The notes: a model not told the origin generated them from the letters alone. A stretch of DNA of 64,000 nt from Flagellimonas yonaguniensis (GCF_029193885.1 NZ_JARFVB010000001.1:186001-250000), one strand, 5' to 3'; positions 26,413 to 36,110 are shown, counted from the stretch's first letter. A program made the numbers and translations.

Positions 26413-27174
26413 TTATTCCAACATCGCCACAACCCTTGCCGGTGCCCCAGAAGCACCCACTATCTTTAGTGGGAATACGGCAACTTTGAATCCAGAGTAC
26501 GGCAATGCATCCAGATTGACCAATTGTTCCATGTGGCAATACTCTTTTTCCCGACCAACCAAATGGGCTTCCCAAAAATATTCCGAGTTGCCACTTTCCT
26601 TGGCCTTCTTCAACATATAGGGCAAGGGCAGATCCCAGCCCCAAGAGTCGATTCCCATCACTTTTATGCCCTTATCAATAAGCCATTCCGTGGCAGCGGC
26701 GCTCATTCCCGTACCTTTTTTGTGAAAGTCCTTGGTGCCATTGTATTTATCCCTTCCCGTTTTGATCAGAACAATCATTCCAGGTTCTAGGTCCAACCCA
26801 TTTTCATCCAAAAAAGACTGTATGTCAGCAATGGTAATGGGGTCAAAATCCTGTTTGTGGTTCATATCGATCACAATACCGTCGCCAAAACACCAATCCA
26901 ACGGAACTTCGTCTATGGTTTTGGATTTTTTGCCATTTGTGGTCGGGGAATAGTGCCAAGGCGCATCAATATGTGTGGTGGCATGAACACCCATTTTTTG
27001 AATGGTGTCGTCTGCCCATCCATTGAATCCCTTTGGAAAAAGTTTGAACGGCAGCCCCATGGCACGTAAAAGCCATTTTGACTTGCGGTGCGGTTTATGC
27101 TTGATTTTGACTTTCATGAACCAAGGGTCGGCCTTATTGAACCGAATAGGCTTGGAGAGATCTACGATTTTCAT
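26413..27174 (-). CDS. Cyclase family protein (kynurenine formamidase-like metal hydrolase)
   Basis: 253 residues. The metal-binding HxxTHxDxPxH motif is HATTHIDAPWH at about 64-74, and DSWGWDLP and EYCHMEQLVNL are further family segments. The family hydrolyses amide bonds (N-formylkynurenine, cyclic amides, isatin). The neighbours do not include kynurenine genes, so the substrate is open. No signal peptide; cytoplasmic. It is preceded by the short membrane-protein gene at 27225-27353. Confidence 0.88.
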   Translation of the reverse strand: MKIVDLSKPIRFNKADPWFMKVKIKHKPHRKSKWLLRAMGLPFKLFPKGFNGWADDTIQKMGVHATTHIDAPWHYSPTTNGKKSKTIDEVPLDWCFGDGIVIDMNHKQDFDPITIADIQSFLDENGLDLEPGMIVLIKTGRDKYNGTKDFHKKGTGMSAAATEWLIDKGIKVMGIDSWGWDLPLPYMLKKAKESGNSEYFWEAHLVGREKEYCHMEQLVNLDALPYSGFKVAVFPLKIVGASGAPARVVAMLE

Positions 27175-27224
27175 TTGTTTTTTGATTGATGATGAATGAT
27201 TGACGTTTGGGGGCCCTGTCCGGT

Positions 27225-27353
27225 TTATTCCGAGCCCCGCTTCTTCTTATTGTAGTAATATATGGCATAGGCGATTCCTGCCAATACCACAAAAGGGAGA
27301 TAACTCCCGATGACAACGCCTATTCCATAGGCACTATCAGGAGCTTCCTCCAT
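27225..27353 (-). CDS. 42-residue single-helix membrane protein
   Basis: A short but convincing frame: MEEAPDSAYGIGVVIGSYLP followed by a hydrophobic helix (FVVLAGIAYAIYYYN) and a positively charged end KKKRGSE. The acidic N-terminus outside, one helix and the Lys/Arg stop-transfer end fit the positive-inside rule. It lies 50 nt upstream of the cyclase gene on the same strand. No family is recognised; related small proteins are frequent but rarely annotated in Bacteroidota. Confidence 0.6.
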   Translation of the reverse strand: MEEAPDSAYGIGVVIGSYLPFVVLAGIAYAIYYYNKKKRGSE

Positions 27354-27411
27354 CTTTTTTTCAATGTTTGATTGTTGGATCAACCAAATTAGGTTCATAT
27401 TGTTCCTTTTT

Positions 27412-27456
27412 TGTCATGTTGAGCAGAACGAGGTATTTCTGCCTCGACTGCGTTCG
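27412..27456. repeat. Member of the dispersed TTGTCAT repeat family
   Basis: Reads TTGTCATGTTGAGCAGAACG and then GAGGTATTTCTGCCTCGACTGCGTTCGATAA; begins like the inverted-repeat elements at 51545-52201. It lies just downstream of the aminopeptidase stop codon. Confidence 0.5.
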
Positions 27457-27466
27457 ATAAAACAAT

Positions 27467-28759
27467 TTACTTGTTCATTAACTCCTCTATCTCTTCAATT
27501 TCGATAGGAATGTTGTGCATCAAATTGAATGGTTCCCCTTTTTCTTGGATGACAACATCATCTTCCAAACGGATGCCCATTCCTTCTGCTGGAATGTAAA
27601 TCCCGGGCTCCACGGTAAATACCATGTTGGCTTTCATCGGGGTTTTCAATTCGCCATAATCGTGGGTATTCAATCCAATGTGATGACTGGTTCCGTGCAT
27701 GAAGTACTTTTTGTATGCCGGCCAATCTGGGTTTTCGTTTTGTACATCGGCTTTGTCCAATAAGCCCAGACCTATCAACTCGGAAGTCATCAATTTACCC
27801 ACTTCTTTATGGAATTCGGCCCAAATGGTTCCGGGCACCAACATTTTGGTGGCCTCGTTCTTAACCCGAAGCACCGCACTGTAGACCTCCTTCTGTCTAT
27901 CGGTAAATCTTCCGTTTGCAGGAATGGTACGTGTCATATCACTGGAATAATTAGCATACTCAGCGGCAAGGTCCAACAATATCATGTCCCCGTCTTTCAC
28001 TTCTTGATTGTTTTCCAAATAGTGAAGTACGTTGGCATTGTTTCCTGCTGCAATAATAGGAGAATATGCAAAACCCTTGGAGCGGTTGCGAACAAATTCG
28101 TGCAAAAATTCCGCTTCAATTTCGTGTTCCCAAACACCAGGTTTTACAAACCCCAATATTCTTCTGAACCCTTTTTCCGTGATGTCGCATGCGGTTTGCA
28201 TCAATTCAATTTCCTCGGGTTCTTTTACTCCACGAATGTTCTGCAAAATTGGGTTGCTCTTGGCCCATTGGTGGGCTGGATACTCCTTTTTGCACTTTTC
28301 AATAAACCGAGCTTCGCGGGTCTGCGTTTCCACAGCTTGGCGGTAATGCTCATTGGTATTGAAATATATGGTATCCGCCTCGGTCATCAAATCAAAAAAT
28401 ATTTTATCGAAATCGGTAAGCCAACACACAGTTTCAATACCCGATACTTCGGTCGCTTTTTCCTTGGTAAGCTTTGCTCCTTCCCAAACGGCAATATGGT
28501 CGTTGGTTTCCCTTACAAATAGAATTTCCCTGTGCTTTGGGTCCATGGCATCTGGAAACAACAATAAAATTGTCTCTTCCTGATCCGCACCGCTCAAGTA
28601 AAAAATGTCACGGTCCTGTTCAAATGGCAAGGTACTATCAGCGCCTATGGGGTAAATATCATTGGAATTGAAAACCGCAATACTCTTCGGCCTCATTTGG
28701 CCCATGAATTTTTTACGGTTTTTAACAAAAAGGTTGCTGTCTATTTGAGCGTATTTCAT
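27467..28759 (-). CDS. pepP: Xaa-Pro aminopeptidase (M24B family)
   Basis: 430 residues, normal for PepP. The N-terminal creatinase-like domain (about 1-165) is followed by the pita-bread catalytic domain. The five metal ligands are visible: Asp in ILLDLAAEY, Asp in SSDMTRTIP, His in MHGTSHHIGLNTHD, Glu in FTVEPGIYIP and Glu in GIRLEDDVV. It removes N-terminal residues before proline using two Mn2+ ions. Cytoplasmic. A strong promoter lies 20-51 nt upstream. Confidence 0.95.
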   Translation of the reverse strand: MKYAQIDSNLFVKNRKKFMGQMRPKSIAVFNSNDIYPIGADSTLPFEQDRDIFYLSGADQEETILLLFPDAMDPKHREILFVRETNDHIAVWEGAKLTKEKATEVSGIETVCWLTDFDKIFFDLMTEADTIYFNTNEHYRQAVETQTREARFIEKCKKEYPAHQWAKSNPILQNIRGVKEPEEIELMQTACDITEKGFRRILGFVKPGVWEHEIEAEFLHEFVRNRSKGFAYSPIIAAGNNANVLHYLENNQEVKDGDMILLDLAAEYANYSSDMTRTIPANGRFTDRQKEVYSAVLRVKNEATKMLVPGTIWAEFHKEVGKLMTSELIGLGLLDKADVQNENPDWPAYKKYFMHGTSHHIGLNTHDYGELKTPMKANMVFTVEPGIYIPAEGMGIRLEDDVVIQEKGEPFNLMHNIPIEIEEIEELMNK

Positions 28760-28778
28760 AAGTGTGATTTGATTTGTT

Positions 28779-28810
28779 CAAATGTAGGTAATTGCGTTAC
28801 CGAAGACAAA
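28779..28810 (-). promoter_or_regulatory. Bacteroidota-type promoter of pepP
   Basis: On the minus strand: TTTG (28810-28807), 20 nt spacer, TACATTTG (28786-28779), an excellent match to the -33/-7 consensus, 19 nt before the ATG. Confidence 0.75.
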
Positions 28811-28838
28811 TTCTTACCTTCCATATCAAATTGAAAAA

Positions 28839-29228
28839 ATGCAGCTCAACCTAAGCATCCCTGCGCTTCTATTCCCCGCCATCTCTTTGACCATGTTGGC
28901 CTACAATGCCCGGTATTTGGCCATAGCGGCATTGATCAGGCAATTGCACAAACAGTTCGAGGAAACTTCAGCACAACCTTTAAAGGAACAGATCAATCAA
29001 CTACGAACACGCTTGGGCATCATCAAAAACATGCAGGCTTCTGCCATTATAAGTTTTTTGCTCGCGGCCGTGACCATGTTCTTGATCTATGTGGAAATGC
29101 GTGTTTGGGCCAATGTCATTTTTGGTGTTAGCCTCGTTTTTTTGATGATTTCCTTGATACTCTCCCTTTTGGAAGTGCAACTATCCACCAAAGCGCTTGG
29201 AATCCAATTGAAGAACATGGAGAAATAA
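28839..29228 (+). CDS. DUF2721 family membrane protein
   Basis: 129 residues: an N-terminal hydrophobic segment (SIPALLFPAISLTMLAYNAR), a cytoplasmic helical stretch with a QLRTRLGIIKNMQ motif, and two further helices (ASAIISFLLAAVTMFLIYV and VIFGVSLVFLMISLILSL). This matches DUF2721, a conserved membrane family of unknown function. It is divergent from pepP with only 79 nt between starts. Confidence 0.85.
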   Translation: MQLNLSIPALLFPAISLTMLAYNARYLAIAALIRQLHKQFEETSAQPLKEQINQLRTRLGIIKNMQASAIISFLLAAVTMFLIYVEMRVWANVIFGVSLVFLMISLILSLLEVQLSTKALGIQLKNMEK

Positions 29229-29410
29229 TCAGTTATTAAAACAACTAATGTAGGAATACTTCTTTTTGGCTGAAATGTGAAAAATCGGCCGTCAATTGAA
29301 AAGGCCTTTGTACCAATTCTAAAAGGGCATTGGTAAAACAGCCTCAAATAGAACGAACTCTTGCCTCTACTTTTGATGTATAGAATTGATTCATCAAACA
29401 GATAGAAGAC

Positions 29411-29842
29411 ATGCAGCGCGTTCAGAATTTAGAGTTTTTTAAACATATTAGAGAGATACGGGAATACGAATTTGGAATTTTTTACTTTTTTGATGGGTTG
29501 GTCATTTCTGAAATGAACGAAGGCGAGATCTTCAATTGGACCATTGCTGAAAAGATAATAGAAGTTGCTTACGAAGTCCTCGGTCAAGACAAACCCATAG
29601 CCTACATCAGCAATCGCATTCACAACTATTCCGTAGTGCCCACCGATTGGCTGAAGTTTTACAAACATCGGCACCAATTGGAGTTTTACTCCATAGTCGC
29701 ATACAACAATAGTGGATTGGCCAGTGTAGTTTTGGAACGCATGTTCTTCAGAAATAAGATCAGACAGTTCTCCAATCTGGAAAACGCCATCAAATGGAGC
29801 TTGGCCAAAATCAATGAAAAAAAAATCAATCGCTCTGCCTAA
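29411..29842 (+). CDS. Conserved flavobacterial protein of unknown function
   Basis: 143 residues, mixed alpha/beta with no signal peptide. The layout (FGIFYFFDGLVISEMNEGE, then a helix, then KPIAYISNRIHNYSVVPTDW, then YSIVAYNN) resembles the STAS/SpoIIAA-like single-domain proteins of Bacteroidota, but I cannot assign it firmly. It is a single gene, convergent with the RimK-type ligase 15 nt away. Confidence 0.7.
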   Translation: MQRVQNLEFFKHIREIREYEFGIFYFFDGLVISEMNEGEIFNWTIAEKIIEVAYEVLGQDKPIAYISNRIHNYSVVPTDWLKFYKHRHQLEFYSIVAYNNSGLASVVLERMFFRNKIRQFSNLENAIKWSLAKINEKKINRSA

Positions 29843-29857
29843 GACTACCTGCTTCGG

Positions 29858-30748
29858 TTATTTTCTGTTTCTCCTCCCATTTTTTTCCACAAATTGAACA
29901 ATGCTTTTGGCAACGTTTACCCCAGTGGCCGCTTCAATGCCTTTAAGTCCAGGGGATGCATTTACCTCAATCAACAAAGGGCCATTTTTGGAACGAATCA
30001 AATCCACCCCGGCCACACCAAGTCCCAAATGCTTGGTTGCATTGATGGCCATAAATTTTTCCCTTGGTGTCAGTTGCACCTTTTGGGTTTCCGCTCCACG
30101 GTGCACATTGGATCTAAAATCGTCAAGGCCACTTGTACGCTTCATACTGGCCACTATTTTATTGTCCACAACAACAATCCTAAGGTCTTCACCATTGGCC
30201 TCCTCGATATATTCCTGCAGCAAAATACTGGTGTTCATATTATATAAAGTGTCTATTACGGATTTTGCGGACTTCTTGCTTTCCGCCAGAATGACCCCTT
30301 TGCCCTGGGTGCCCTCCTGTAGTTTAATGATCACAGGTGCACCGCCCAAAAGTTCTATCTGATCTTCAACATTGTTGGGGTTGATGGAAAACACGGTTTT
30401 GGGAACGGAAATCCCTTTTTTGGACATCAGCTGCAGTGTAGAGACCTTATTCCTGGCCCGAATGATTCCCAACGACTTTGCCGTGCTGAAAATATGGTTC
30501 ATTTCAAACTGCTTCACTATGGCAGCACCATGCCTAGTGACAGTAGTGCCAATTCTTGGGACAATGGCGTCAAACTCATCCGTAATGTTCTCTGTTCCGT
30601 AAAAAATTTGTGGTTTGTCCCCACCCAGTTGTACCGAGCATTTCGTATGGTCGATATGCTCCACATAATGGCCCGCTTTTTCAAATTCCTCGGCAATCCT
30701 AAAGGTGGAATACACATTAAGGCTTACGGAAAGAATGGCAATGTCCAT
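29858..30748 (-). CDS. rimK: RimK family ATP-grasp alpha-L-glutamate ligase
   Basis: 296 residues from the ATG at 30748 (MDIAILSVSLN). The ATP-grasp domain shows PVIIKLQEGTQGKGVILAES, LLQEYIEEANGEDLRIVVV, the glycine-rich RSNVHRGAETQKV loop and metal ligands in LLIEVNASPGLKGIE. RimK adds glutamate residues to the C-terminus of ribosomal protein S6; relatives modify other peptides or coenzyme F420. The specific substrate is inferred. The upstream extension of the frame is not conserved. Confidence 0.88.
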   Translation of the reverse strand: MDIAILSVSLNVYSTFRIAEEFEKAGHYVEHIDHTKCSVQLGGDKPQIFYGTENITDEFDAIVPRIGTTVTRHGAAIVKQFEMNHIFSTAKSLGIIRARNKVSTLQLMSKKGISVPKTVFSINPNNVEDQIELLGGAPVIIKLQEGTQGKGVILAESKKSAKSVIDTLYNMNTSILLQEYIEEANGEDLRIVVVDNKIVASMKRTSGLDDFRSNVHRGAETQKVQLTPREKFMAINATKHLGLGVAGVDLIRSKNGPLLIEVNASPGLKGIEAATGVNVAKSIVQFVEKNGRRNRK

Positions 30749-30872
30749 GTTATTTGCATTGATTTGAAAATCAATCGTAATATCGGTTAAAATTCCCAAA
30801 ATCAAATCCTGAAGGATTAAATCCCAGTAGCTTAAAATGAGTCTAAATAACCATGTTTACAATGTTGAAAGC

Positions 30873-30903
30873 TTGTTAAAAACTCATCCGTGCCGTAAAT
30901 TTG
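30873..30903 (+). promoter_or_regulatory. Bacteroidota-type promoter of sdhCAB
   Basis: TTG at 30873-30875, 20 nt spacer, TAAATTTG at 30896-30903, 18 nt before the sdhC ATG. One of the best -33/-7 matches in the window. Confidence 0.75.
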
Positions 30904-30921
30904 TGTAAAAACTAACTTCTA

Positions 30922-31587
30922 ATGAGTTTGATAAAATCTTCGTTGGCCCGAAAATATGTCATGGCCCTATCGGGTCTTTTTTTGGTCACATTTTTGATTC
31001 TTCACGTGGCCATCAATTTGGCCTCGGTATTTTCTCCCGATTTTTTTAATGAAGCATCCCATTTTATGGGCTACAACCCAATAATCCAGTTCTTGATGCA
31101 GCCCATCTTGATCATTGGTGTGATTGTACACTTTGTTATGGGCTTTGTTTTGGAAATCCAGAACAAAAAAGCCAGGGATGTAAGCTATGTTAAGTACAAA
31201 GGTAGCGCCAATGCGCCTTGGGTATCCAGAAACATGATCTACTCAGGTCTAGTGATCCTTGCTTTCTTGGCATTGCACTTCTACGATTTTTGGGTACACG
31301 AAATGGCCTACAAATATGTTGAAGCCAATCCAGAGGACCCAACACGTTACTATTATGAAACGGTAGAGAAATTTGCTCCTTTTTGGAGGACCATTCTTTA
31401 CGTGGTTTCCTTTGTGTTGCTAAGCTTGCACTTGTGGCACGGCTTCGCTTCATCGTTCCAATCCATGGGTGTGAACAACAAGTACACCGCCGGATTCAAA
31501 AAATTTGCTAAAATATTCGCGGTAGTGGTACCCTTGGCATTTGCATTTATCGCCATATACCACCACCTTAACCCAATAACACATTAA
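30922..31587 (+). CDS. sdhC: Succinate dehydrogenase cytochrome b subunit
   Basis: 221 residues with five membrane helices, the single-anchor type found in Bacteroidota (b558 family, fumarate-reductase-like). Haem-ligand histidines are in the helices: [27 protein letters not shown] and LHLWHGFAS. It anchors SdhAB to the inner membrane and passes electrons to menaquinone. First gene of sdhCAB, 2 nt before sdhA. Confidence 0.95.
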   Translation: MSLIKSSLARKYVMALSGLFLVTFLILHVAINLASVFSPDFFNEASHFMGYNPIIQFLMQPILIIGVIVHFVMGFVLEIQNKKARDVSYVKYKGSANAPWVSRNMIYSGLVILAFLALHFYDFWVHEMAYKYVEANPEDPTRYYYETVEKFAPFWRTILYVVSFVLLSLHLWHGFASSFQSMGVNNKYTAGFKKFAKIFAVVVPLAFAFIAIYHHLNPITH

Positions 31588-31589
31588 GC

Positions 31590-33593
31590 ATGGGCATATT
31601 GGACTCTAAAATTCCATCTGGGCCGTTGGCCGACAAATGGACCAAGCATAAAAACGACATCAATCTGGTTAACCCTGCCAACAAAAGGAACATCGACATC
31701 ATCGTTGTAGGTACAGGTCTTGCTGGAGGTGCCGCTGCAGCTACTTTGGCCGAGTTGGGTTACAATGTAAAAACATTCTGTTATCAAGATTCACCACGTA
31801 GGGCGCACTCCATTGCTGCCCAAGGGGGGATCAATGCAGCAAAAAACTATCAAGGAGATGGCGATAGTAACTACCGTCTCTTTTACGATACCATAAAAGG
31901 TGGGGACTACCGTTCCCGAGAAGGTAACGTTTACCGATTGGCCGAGGTCTCAGGCAACATTATCGACCAATGTGTGGCACAAGGGGTTCCCTTTGCCCGC
32001 GAGTATGGCGGTATGTTGGACAACCGTTCTTTTGGTGGGGTATTGGTATCCAGAACCTTTTATGCGAAAGGACAAACTGGACAACAATTGTTGCTCGGTG
32101 CCTATTCTGCCATGAACCGTCAAATCAACCGTGGTAAGATCCAAGCCTACAACCGTCACGAAATGATGGATTTGGTTTTGGTCGACGGCAAAGCAAGAGG
32201 TATCATCGCCAGGGATTTGGTCAGTGGAGAGATTGAAAGACATAGTGCACACGCAGTGGTTTTGGCAACTGGAGGGTATGGAAACGTATTCTTCCTTTCC
32301 ACCAATGCCATGGGAAGTAATGTAATGGCCGCTTGGAGAGCACACCGCAAGGGGGCTTTCTTCGCCAATCCATGTTTTACCCAGATCCACCCAACATGTA
32401 TTCCCGTTTCAGGTGACCATCAATCCAAATTGACATTGATGTCCGAGTCGCTTAGAAACGATGGACGTATTTGGGTGCCCAAGAAAAAAGAAGATGCCAT
32501 AGCCATCCGTGAAGGTAAATTGAAACCAACGGAACTCGCCGAGGAAGACAGGGATTACTATTTGGAAAGAAGGTATCCTGCCTTTGGTAACCTAGTGCCC
32601 CGTGATGTGGCATCCAGAGCAGCAAAGGAACGTTGTGATGCTGGTTTTGGAGTAAACAAGACCGGTGAAGCCGTATTCTTGGACTTCGCATCTGCCATTG
32701 AACGTTACGGAAAGGAAAAGGCCTTGACCTCTGGACTTAAAAACCCTGACAAAGCGACGATTACCAAACTCGGTGAAGAGGTAGTAGAGGCCAAGTACGG
32801 AAACCTTTTCCAGATGTACGAAAAAATCGTAGATCAGAATCCGTATAAAACCCCAATGATGATTTATCCTGCGGTACACTACACCATGGGAGGCCTTTGG
32901 GTGGATTACAACCTGCAGACCACAATTCCAGGATGTTACTCGGCTGGTGAGGCCAACTTTAGCGACCACGGCGCCAACCGTTTGGGAGCTTCCGCTTTGA
33001 TGCAAGGTCTGGCCGACGGATATTTTGTGTTGCCGTACACTATTGGTGATTACTTATCCGATGATATTAGAACAGGGGCCATTCCAACAGACTCCAAGGA
33101 GTTTGATGAAGCCGAACAACAGGTTCGTGATAGAATGGAAAAACTGATGGGCGGTTCTGGAATCCATTCCGTGGATTACTATCATAAGAAACTGGGCAAG
33201 ATCATGTGGAACAAATGTGGTATGGCCCGTAACGAAAAAGAACTGAAAGAAGCCATCAAAGAGATTTCCGATCTTAGAAAAGATTTCTGGGAGAACGTGA
33301 AAGTTCCTGGAACCATCGATTCCAAAAACCAAGAGCTGGAAAAAGCGGGACGTGTTGCCGATTTCTTGGAATTGGGCGAACTTTTTGCAAAAGATGCCTT
33401 GCACAGAAACGAGTCTTGTGGCGGACATTTCCGTGAAGAGTACCAAACAGAAGAAGGCGAGGCACTCCGTGATGACGAGAACTTTAAATATGTGGCCGCT
33501 TGGGAATACAAGGGCGAGCCCAAAGATGCCGAATTGCACAAAGAGGATTTGGTATACGAGAATATTGAACTGAAGACAAGATCCTACAAATAA
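31590..33593 (+). CDS. sdhA: Succinate dehydrogenase/fumarate reductase flavoprotein subunit
   Basis: 667 residues. The FAD-binding GxGxxG is [18 protein letters not shown] at about 37-54. The covalent FAD histidine region is [19 protein letters not shown]. Substrate and catalytic segments include [16 protein letters not shown] and [11 protein letters not shown], and the C-terminal [20 protein letters not shown]. The enzyme oxidises succinate to fumarate in the TCA cycle at the cytoplasmic face of the membrane. Confidence 0.97.
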   Translation: MGILDSKIPSGPLADKWTKHKNDINLVNPANKRNIDIIVVGTGLAGGAAAATLAELGYNVKTFCYQDSPRRAHSIAAQGGINAAKNYQGDGDSNYRLFYDTIKGGDYRSREGNVYRLAEVSGNIIDQCVAQGVPFAREYGGMLDNRSFGGVLVSRTFYAKGQTGQQLLLGAYSAMNRQINRGKIQAYNRHEMMDLVLVDGKARGIIARDLVSGEIERHSAHAVVLATGGYGNVFFLSTNAMGSNVMAAWRAHRKGAFFANPCFTQIHPTCIPVSGDHQSKLTLMSESLRNDGRIWVPKKKEDAIAIREGKLKPTELAEEDRDYYLERRYPAFGNLVPRDVASRAAKERCDAGFGVNKTGEAVFLDFASAIERYGKEKALTSGLKNPDKATITKLGEEVVEAKYGNLFQMYEKIVDQNPYKTPMMIYPAVHYTMGGLWVDYNLQTTIPGCYSAGEANFSDHGANRLGASALMQGLADGYFVLPYTIGDYLSDDIRTGAIPTDSKEFDEAEQQVRDRMEKLMGGSGIHSVDYYHKKLGKIMWNKCGMARNEKELKEAIKEISDLRKDFWENVKVPGTIDSKNQELEKAGRVADFLELGELFAKDALHRNESCGGHFREEYQTEEGEALRDDENFKYVAAWEYKGEPKDAELHKEDLVYENIELKTRSYK

Positions 33594-33599
33594 GAAACT

Positions 33600-34346
33600 A
33601 TGAAATTATATCTAAAAATATGGCGTCAAAAAGACGCATCCACACCAGGAAAAATAGTTGATTATACCCTTGACGGGGTAGAAGGTGATATGTCTTTCTT
33701 GGAGATGCTGGACATCTTGAATGAAGAATTGGTCTCCAAAGGAGAAGAGCCTGTGGAATTTGACCACGATTGTAGAGAAGGTATCTGCGGAACTTGTTCC
33801 CTGCAAATCAACGGGGAACCTCACGGTCCCGACAGATTGGTGACCACTTGCCAGTTGCACATGCGCAAGTTCAACGATGGGGATACCATCGTGATTGAGC
33901 CTTTCCGTGCCAAAGCATTCCCCGTGATCAAGGATTTGATCGTGGATCGAAGCGCTTTTGACAGGATTCAGCAAGCTGGGGGATATATTTCCGTAAACAC
34001 ATCTGGTAACACGATTGATGCCAACACCATTCCAATCAACAAATACGATGCGGACGAAGCCATGGACGCTGCTACTTGTATTGGTTGTGGCGCCTGTGTG
34101 GCCGCTTGTAAAAATGCAAGTGCCATGTTGTTCACTTCTGCCAAGGTTTCTCAATTTGCCTTGTTGCCCCAAGGACAAGTGGAAGCTACAGAGCGTGTAC
34201 AAAATATGGTTCGCCAAATGGATCTGGAAGGTTTTGGTAACTGTACCAATACTGGAGCTTGTGAAGTGGAATGCCCCAAAGGTATTTCCTTGACCAATAT
34301 CGCTCGAATGAACCGTGAGTACTTATCCGCTACATGTAAAGGATAA
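33600..34346 (+). CDS. sdhB: Succinate dehydrogenase iron-sulfur subunit
   Basis: 248 residues. The N-terminal ferredoxin domain binds a 2Fe-2S cluster ([15 protein letters not shown] plus a later Cys in TTCQLHM). The C-terminal domain binds 4Fe-4S and 3Fe-4S clusters ([15 protein letters not shown] and [15 protein letters not shown]). It transfers electrons from FAD to the cytochrome subunit. Last gene of the operon, followed by a terminator. Confidence 0.97.
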   Translation: MKLYLKIWRQKDASTPGKIVDYTLDGVEGDMSFLEMLDILNEELVSKGEEPVEFDHDCREGICGTCSLQINGEPHGPDRLVTTCQLHMRKFNDGDTIVIEPFRAKAFPVIKDLIVDRSAFDRIQQAGGYISVNTSGNTIDANTIPINKYDADEAMDAATCIGCGACVAACKNASAMLFTSAKVSQFALLPQGQVEATERVQNMVRQMDLEGFGNCTNTGACEVECPKGISLTNIARMNREYLSATCKG

Positions 34347-34371
34347 ACATTATAACATTTCGATTTACAAA

Positions 34372-34403
34372 GCCCAAATTCCAAGAGGAGTTTGGGTTTT
34401 TTG
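34372..34403 (+). terminator. Intrinsic terminator of sdhCAB
   Basis: GCCCAAATTCC pairs with GGAGTTTGGG (6 bp, T-G wobble, 3 bp) around AAGAG, then TTTTTT. It overlaps the upstream extension of the vsr frame, which supports a vsr start at 34416. Confidence 0.85.
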
Positions 34404-34415
34404 TTATCTTACGGT

Positions 34416-34904
34416 ATGCCCAAAGAATATCCGAAAAAACGCATAAAAGTACCTCGGTTCAATGAGGAATCAGGTTTTTACACCACGCCGGAGCGTTCCA
34501 AGATCATGGGAAAGATTCGTGGCAAGAACACCAAGCCAGAACTCGCCTTTAGAAAAGCGTTGTGGCAATCGGGCTACAGATATCGCATCGACTATAAAAA
34601 GCTCATAGGAAGGCCTGATATTGCATTAAAAAAGTACAAAACCGTCATATTTATTGATGGGGAATTCTGGCATGGCCACAATTGGGAGGAACGCAAACAT
34701 AGGATAAAGAGCAACCGTGAGTTCTGGATTCCCAAAATCGAACGTAACATACAACGGGATCAAGAGGTAAACCAAACATTAAAGGAAGAAGGATACAAAG
34801 TATTCCGTTTCTGGGAAACAGAGGTGAAAAAAGATTTGGATGAATGTTTGGAACGGGTGTTGACCCATCTCAATGCCGTCAAATCTGCTTTTTCACAATC
34901 GTGA
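34416..34904 (+). CDS. vsr: Very-short-patch (Vsr) type DNA mismatch endonuclease
   Basis: 162 residues. Core motifs agree with Vsr: RSKIMGKIRGKNTKPELAFR at the start, IGRPDIALKKYKTVIFIDGE with the catalytic Asp, FWHGHNWEER with the His pair, and REFWIPKIERNIQRDQEV and VFRFWETEV. Vsr nicks beside T:G mismatches that arise from 5-methylcytosine deamination. The three zinc-binding cysteines of the E. coli enzyme are replaced here (Glu, Trp and Thr). No cytosine methyltransferase gene accompanies it in the window. It overlaps the end of the convergent XRE repressor gene by 26 bp. Confidence 0.88.
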   Translation: MPKEYPKKRIKVPRFNEESGFYTTPERSKIMGKIRGKNTKPELAFRKALWQSGYRYRIDYKKLIGRPDIALKKYKTVIFIDGEFWHGHNWEERKHRIKSNREFWIPKIERNIQRDQEVNQTLKEEGYKVFRFWETEVKKDLDECLERVLTHLNAVKSAFSQS

Positions 34905-35583
34905 AGACTTGTATCACATCATCCAGAGGCAACTCAAAGTCTTTGAATTCCGGGGATGTATTCAAATTGTGACACTGTAGCGCCTTATCCTCTTTATTGT
35001 ACCCTGTAAGTCGTTTACAAATAATTCTGTCGGCACAAACCAATATATAGGATTGGTTCCAATGGGTTTCATTGTGACGTGTCAAGGATTCTTTTTTGAT
35101 TTCCAACCCAAGTACATACGTCTTATTCGGAATGGCAGCTGCACTATTATCGTTCATGGAATCGCCAGAAACCTCGAAGATACGATGTGGTTCATCTGTC
35201 AAAAAATCAATGATAAACCCCCCCTGAAAGGGATTGATGAGACTATCCTTCTGTAGGCCTTGAATATATTTTTGATGCCACTCGACCAATACCAAGGGTG
35301 CCATCACGAGATACTTTCCATGCTCCAATGGGTAAAAAACACTGCCATGTTTGGTAAAAGGTTGCCGTTTGGTGTAGGCCTCCCCCATATCGTTGACCTC
35401 GTGCATGTACAACTCGGCAATGGTAAGTCCAAAGTATTCGGCAATCTTGGTAAGGTTTTTTATGGGAATATTGGCATCCTTGCGCTCATAAAGCTGAATC
35501 GTGCGTAAACTGACCCCAATTTCTTTGCCCAATTGTGATTGGCTGATATTATTTTTTCTTCTTAATTGCTTTATTATATACAT
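34879..35583 (-). CDS. XRE-type repressor with S24 (LexA/CI-like) peptidase domain
   Basis: 234 residues. The N-terminal helix-turn-helix (about 1-60, SQSQLGKEIGVSLRTIQLYER) is followed by an S24 peptidase-like domain with the nucleophile in EVSGDSMNDN (Ser142) and the general-base Lys in RIICKRLTGY (Lys190). The fold is that of phage and stress repressors inactivated by RecA-stimulated self-cleavage; an obvious Ala-Gly cleavage pair is not visible in the linker, so cleavage is uncertain. It is divergent from the small HTH-like gene at 35725, an arrangement like a repressor/Cro-type switch. Confidence 0.88.
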   Translation of the reverse strand: MYIIKQLRRKNNISQSQLGKEIGVSLRTIQLYERKDANIPIKNLTKIAEYFGLTIAELYMHEVNDMGEAYTKRQPFTKHGSVFYPLEHGKYLVMAPLVLVEWHQKYIQGLQKDSLINPFQGGFIIDFLTDEPHRIFEVSGDSMNDNSAAAIPNKTYVLGLEIKKESLTRHNETHWNQSYILVCADRIICKRLTGYNKEDKALQCHNLNTSPEFKDFELPLDDVIQVFTIVKKQI

Positions 35584-35724
35584 TTATTTCTATATTGTGT
35601 AATATTGTTACGCAATATGCGCTCAACGCAGCAATTCATCTAGTTTTCTGTAATTGGGTTACAAGCCAAATATAGAAAATAGGATTTGACCCCGACATAT
35701 AATTATTTTAAACACGAATTATAT

Positions 35725-36045
35725 ATGGGATCTATTAAAGGCCTTGGGCCATTTTTAAAAAGTGAATTGATCTTCAAAGAAGAGGATTACGGAAAGCCAA
35801 TAAACGAAAGACTCTCCGAGGTACTGCGAAGAAACACTTCCAAAAACGATTTTGCCAATATTGCCATACAGAGCAATGTGAGTTTTTCCACCATCAGGGA
35901 TGTGGTTTACCGCACCAATAGTTTAACCAAGCTGAACGCAAATGCCATTTCACTATTGGTCCATGCCGCTTTCGAGAATTCTTTTGCTTACAAATTGCAG
36001 GCCGAAGGTGATATTCTGTATTTGGGGAACTTATTAAAGTTGTAA
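35725..36045 (+). CDS. Small HTH-like DNA-binding protein candidate
   Basis: 106 residues from the ATG at 35725. The centre, NDFANIAIQSNVSFSTIRDV followed by VYRTNSLT, has helix-turn-helix spacing with a recognition-helix-like STIRDVVYR. No named family is recognised. It is divergent from the XRE/S24 gene, 141 nt away, and could be its regulatory partner. A hairpin follows the gene. Confidence 0.6.
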   Translation: MGSIKGLGPFLKSELIFKEEDYGKPINERLSEVLRRNTSKNDFANIAIQSNVSFSTIRDVVYRTNSLTKLNANAISLLVHAAFENSFAYKLQAEGDILYLGNLLKL

Positions 36046-36070
36046 AATATTGGTTGCTCGGCCTTACTAC

Positions 36071-36110
36071 AAAAAAAAGAGCCTAACAAAACGTTGGCTC
36101 CATATTTTTC
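36071..36110 (+). terminator. Probable terminator of the HTH-like gene
   Basis: GAGCC-T-AAC-AAAAC-GTT-GGCTC hairpin followed by CATATTTTT; an A-run precedes it, so it may also serve the minus-strand frame ending at 36124. Confidence 0.6.

Noticed and set aside
34879-36045. Intact prophage
   Set aside because: A repressor and an HTH-like gene are present, but there is no integrase, terminase or structural gene in the window.
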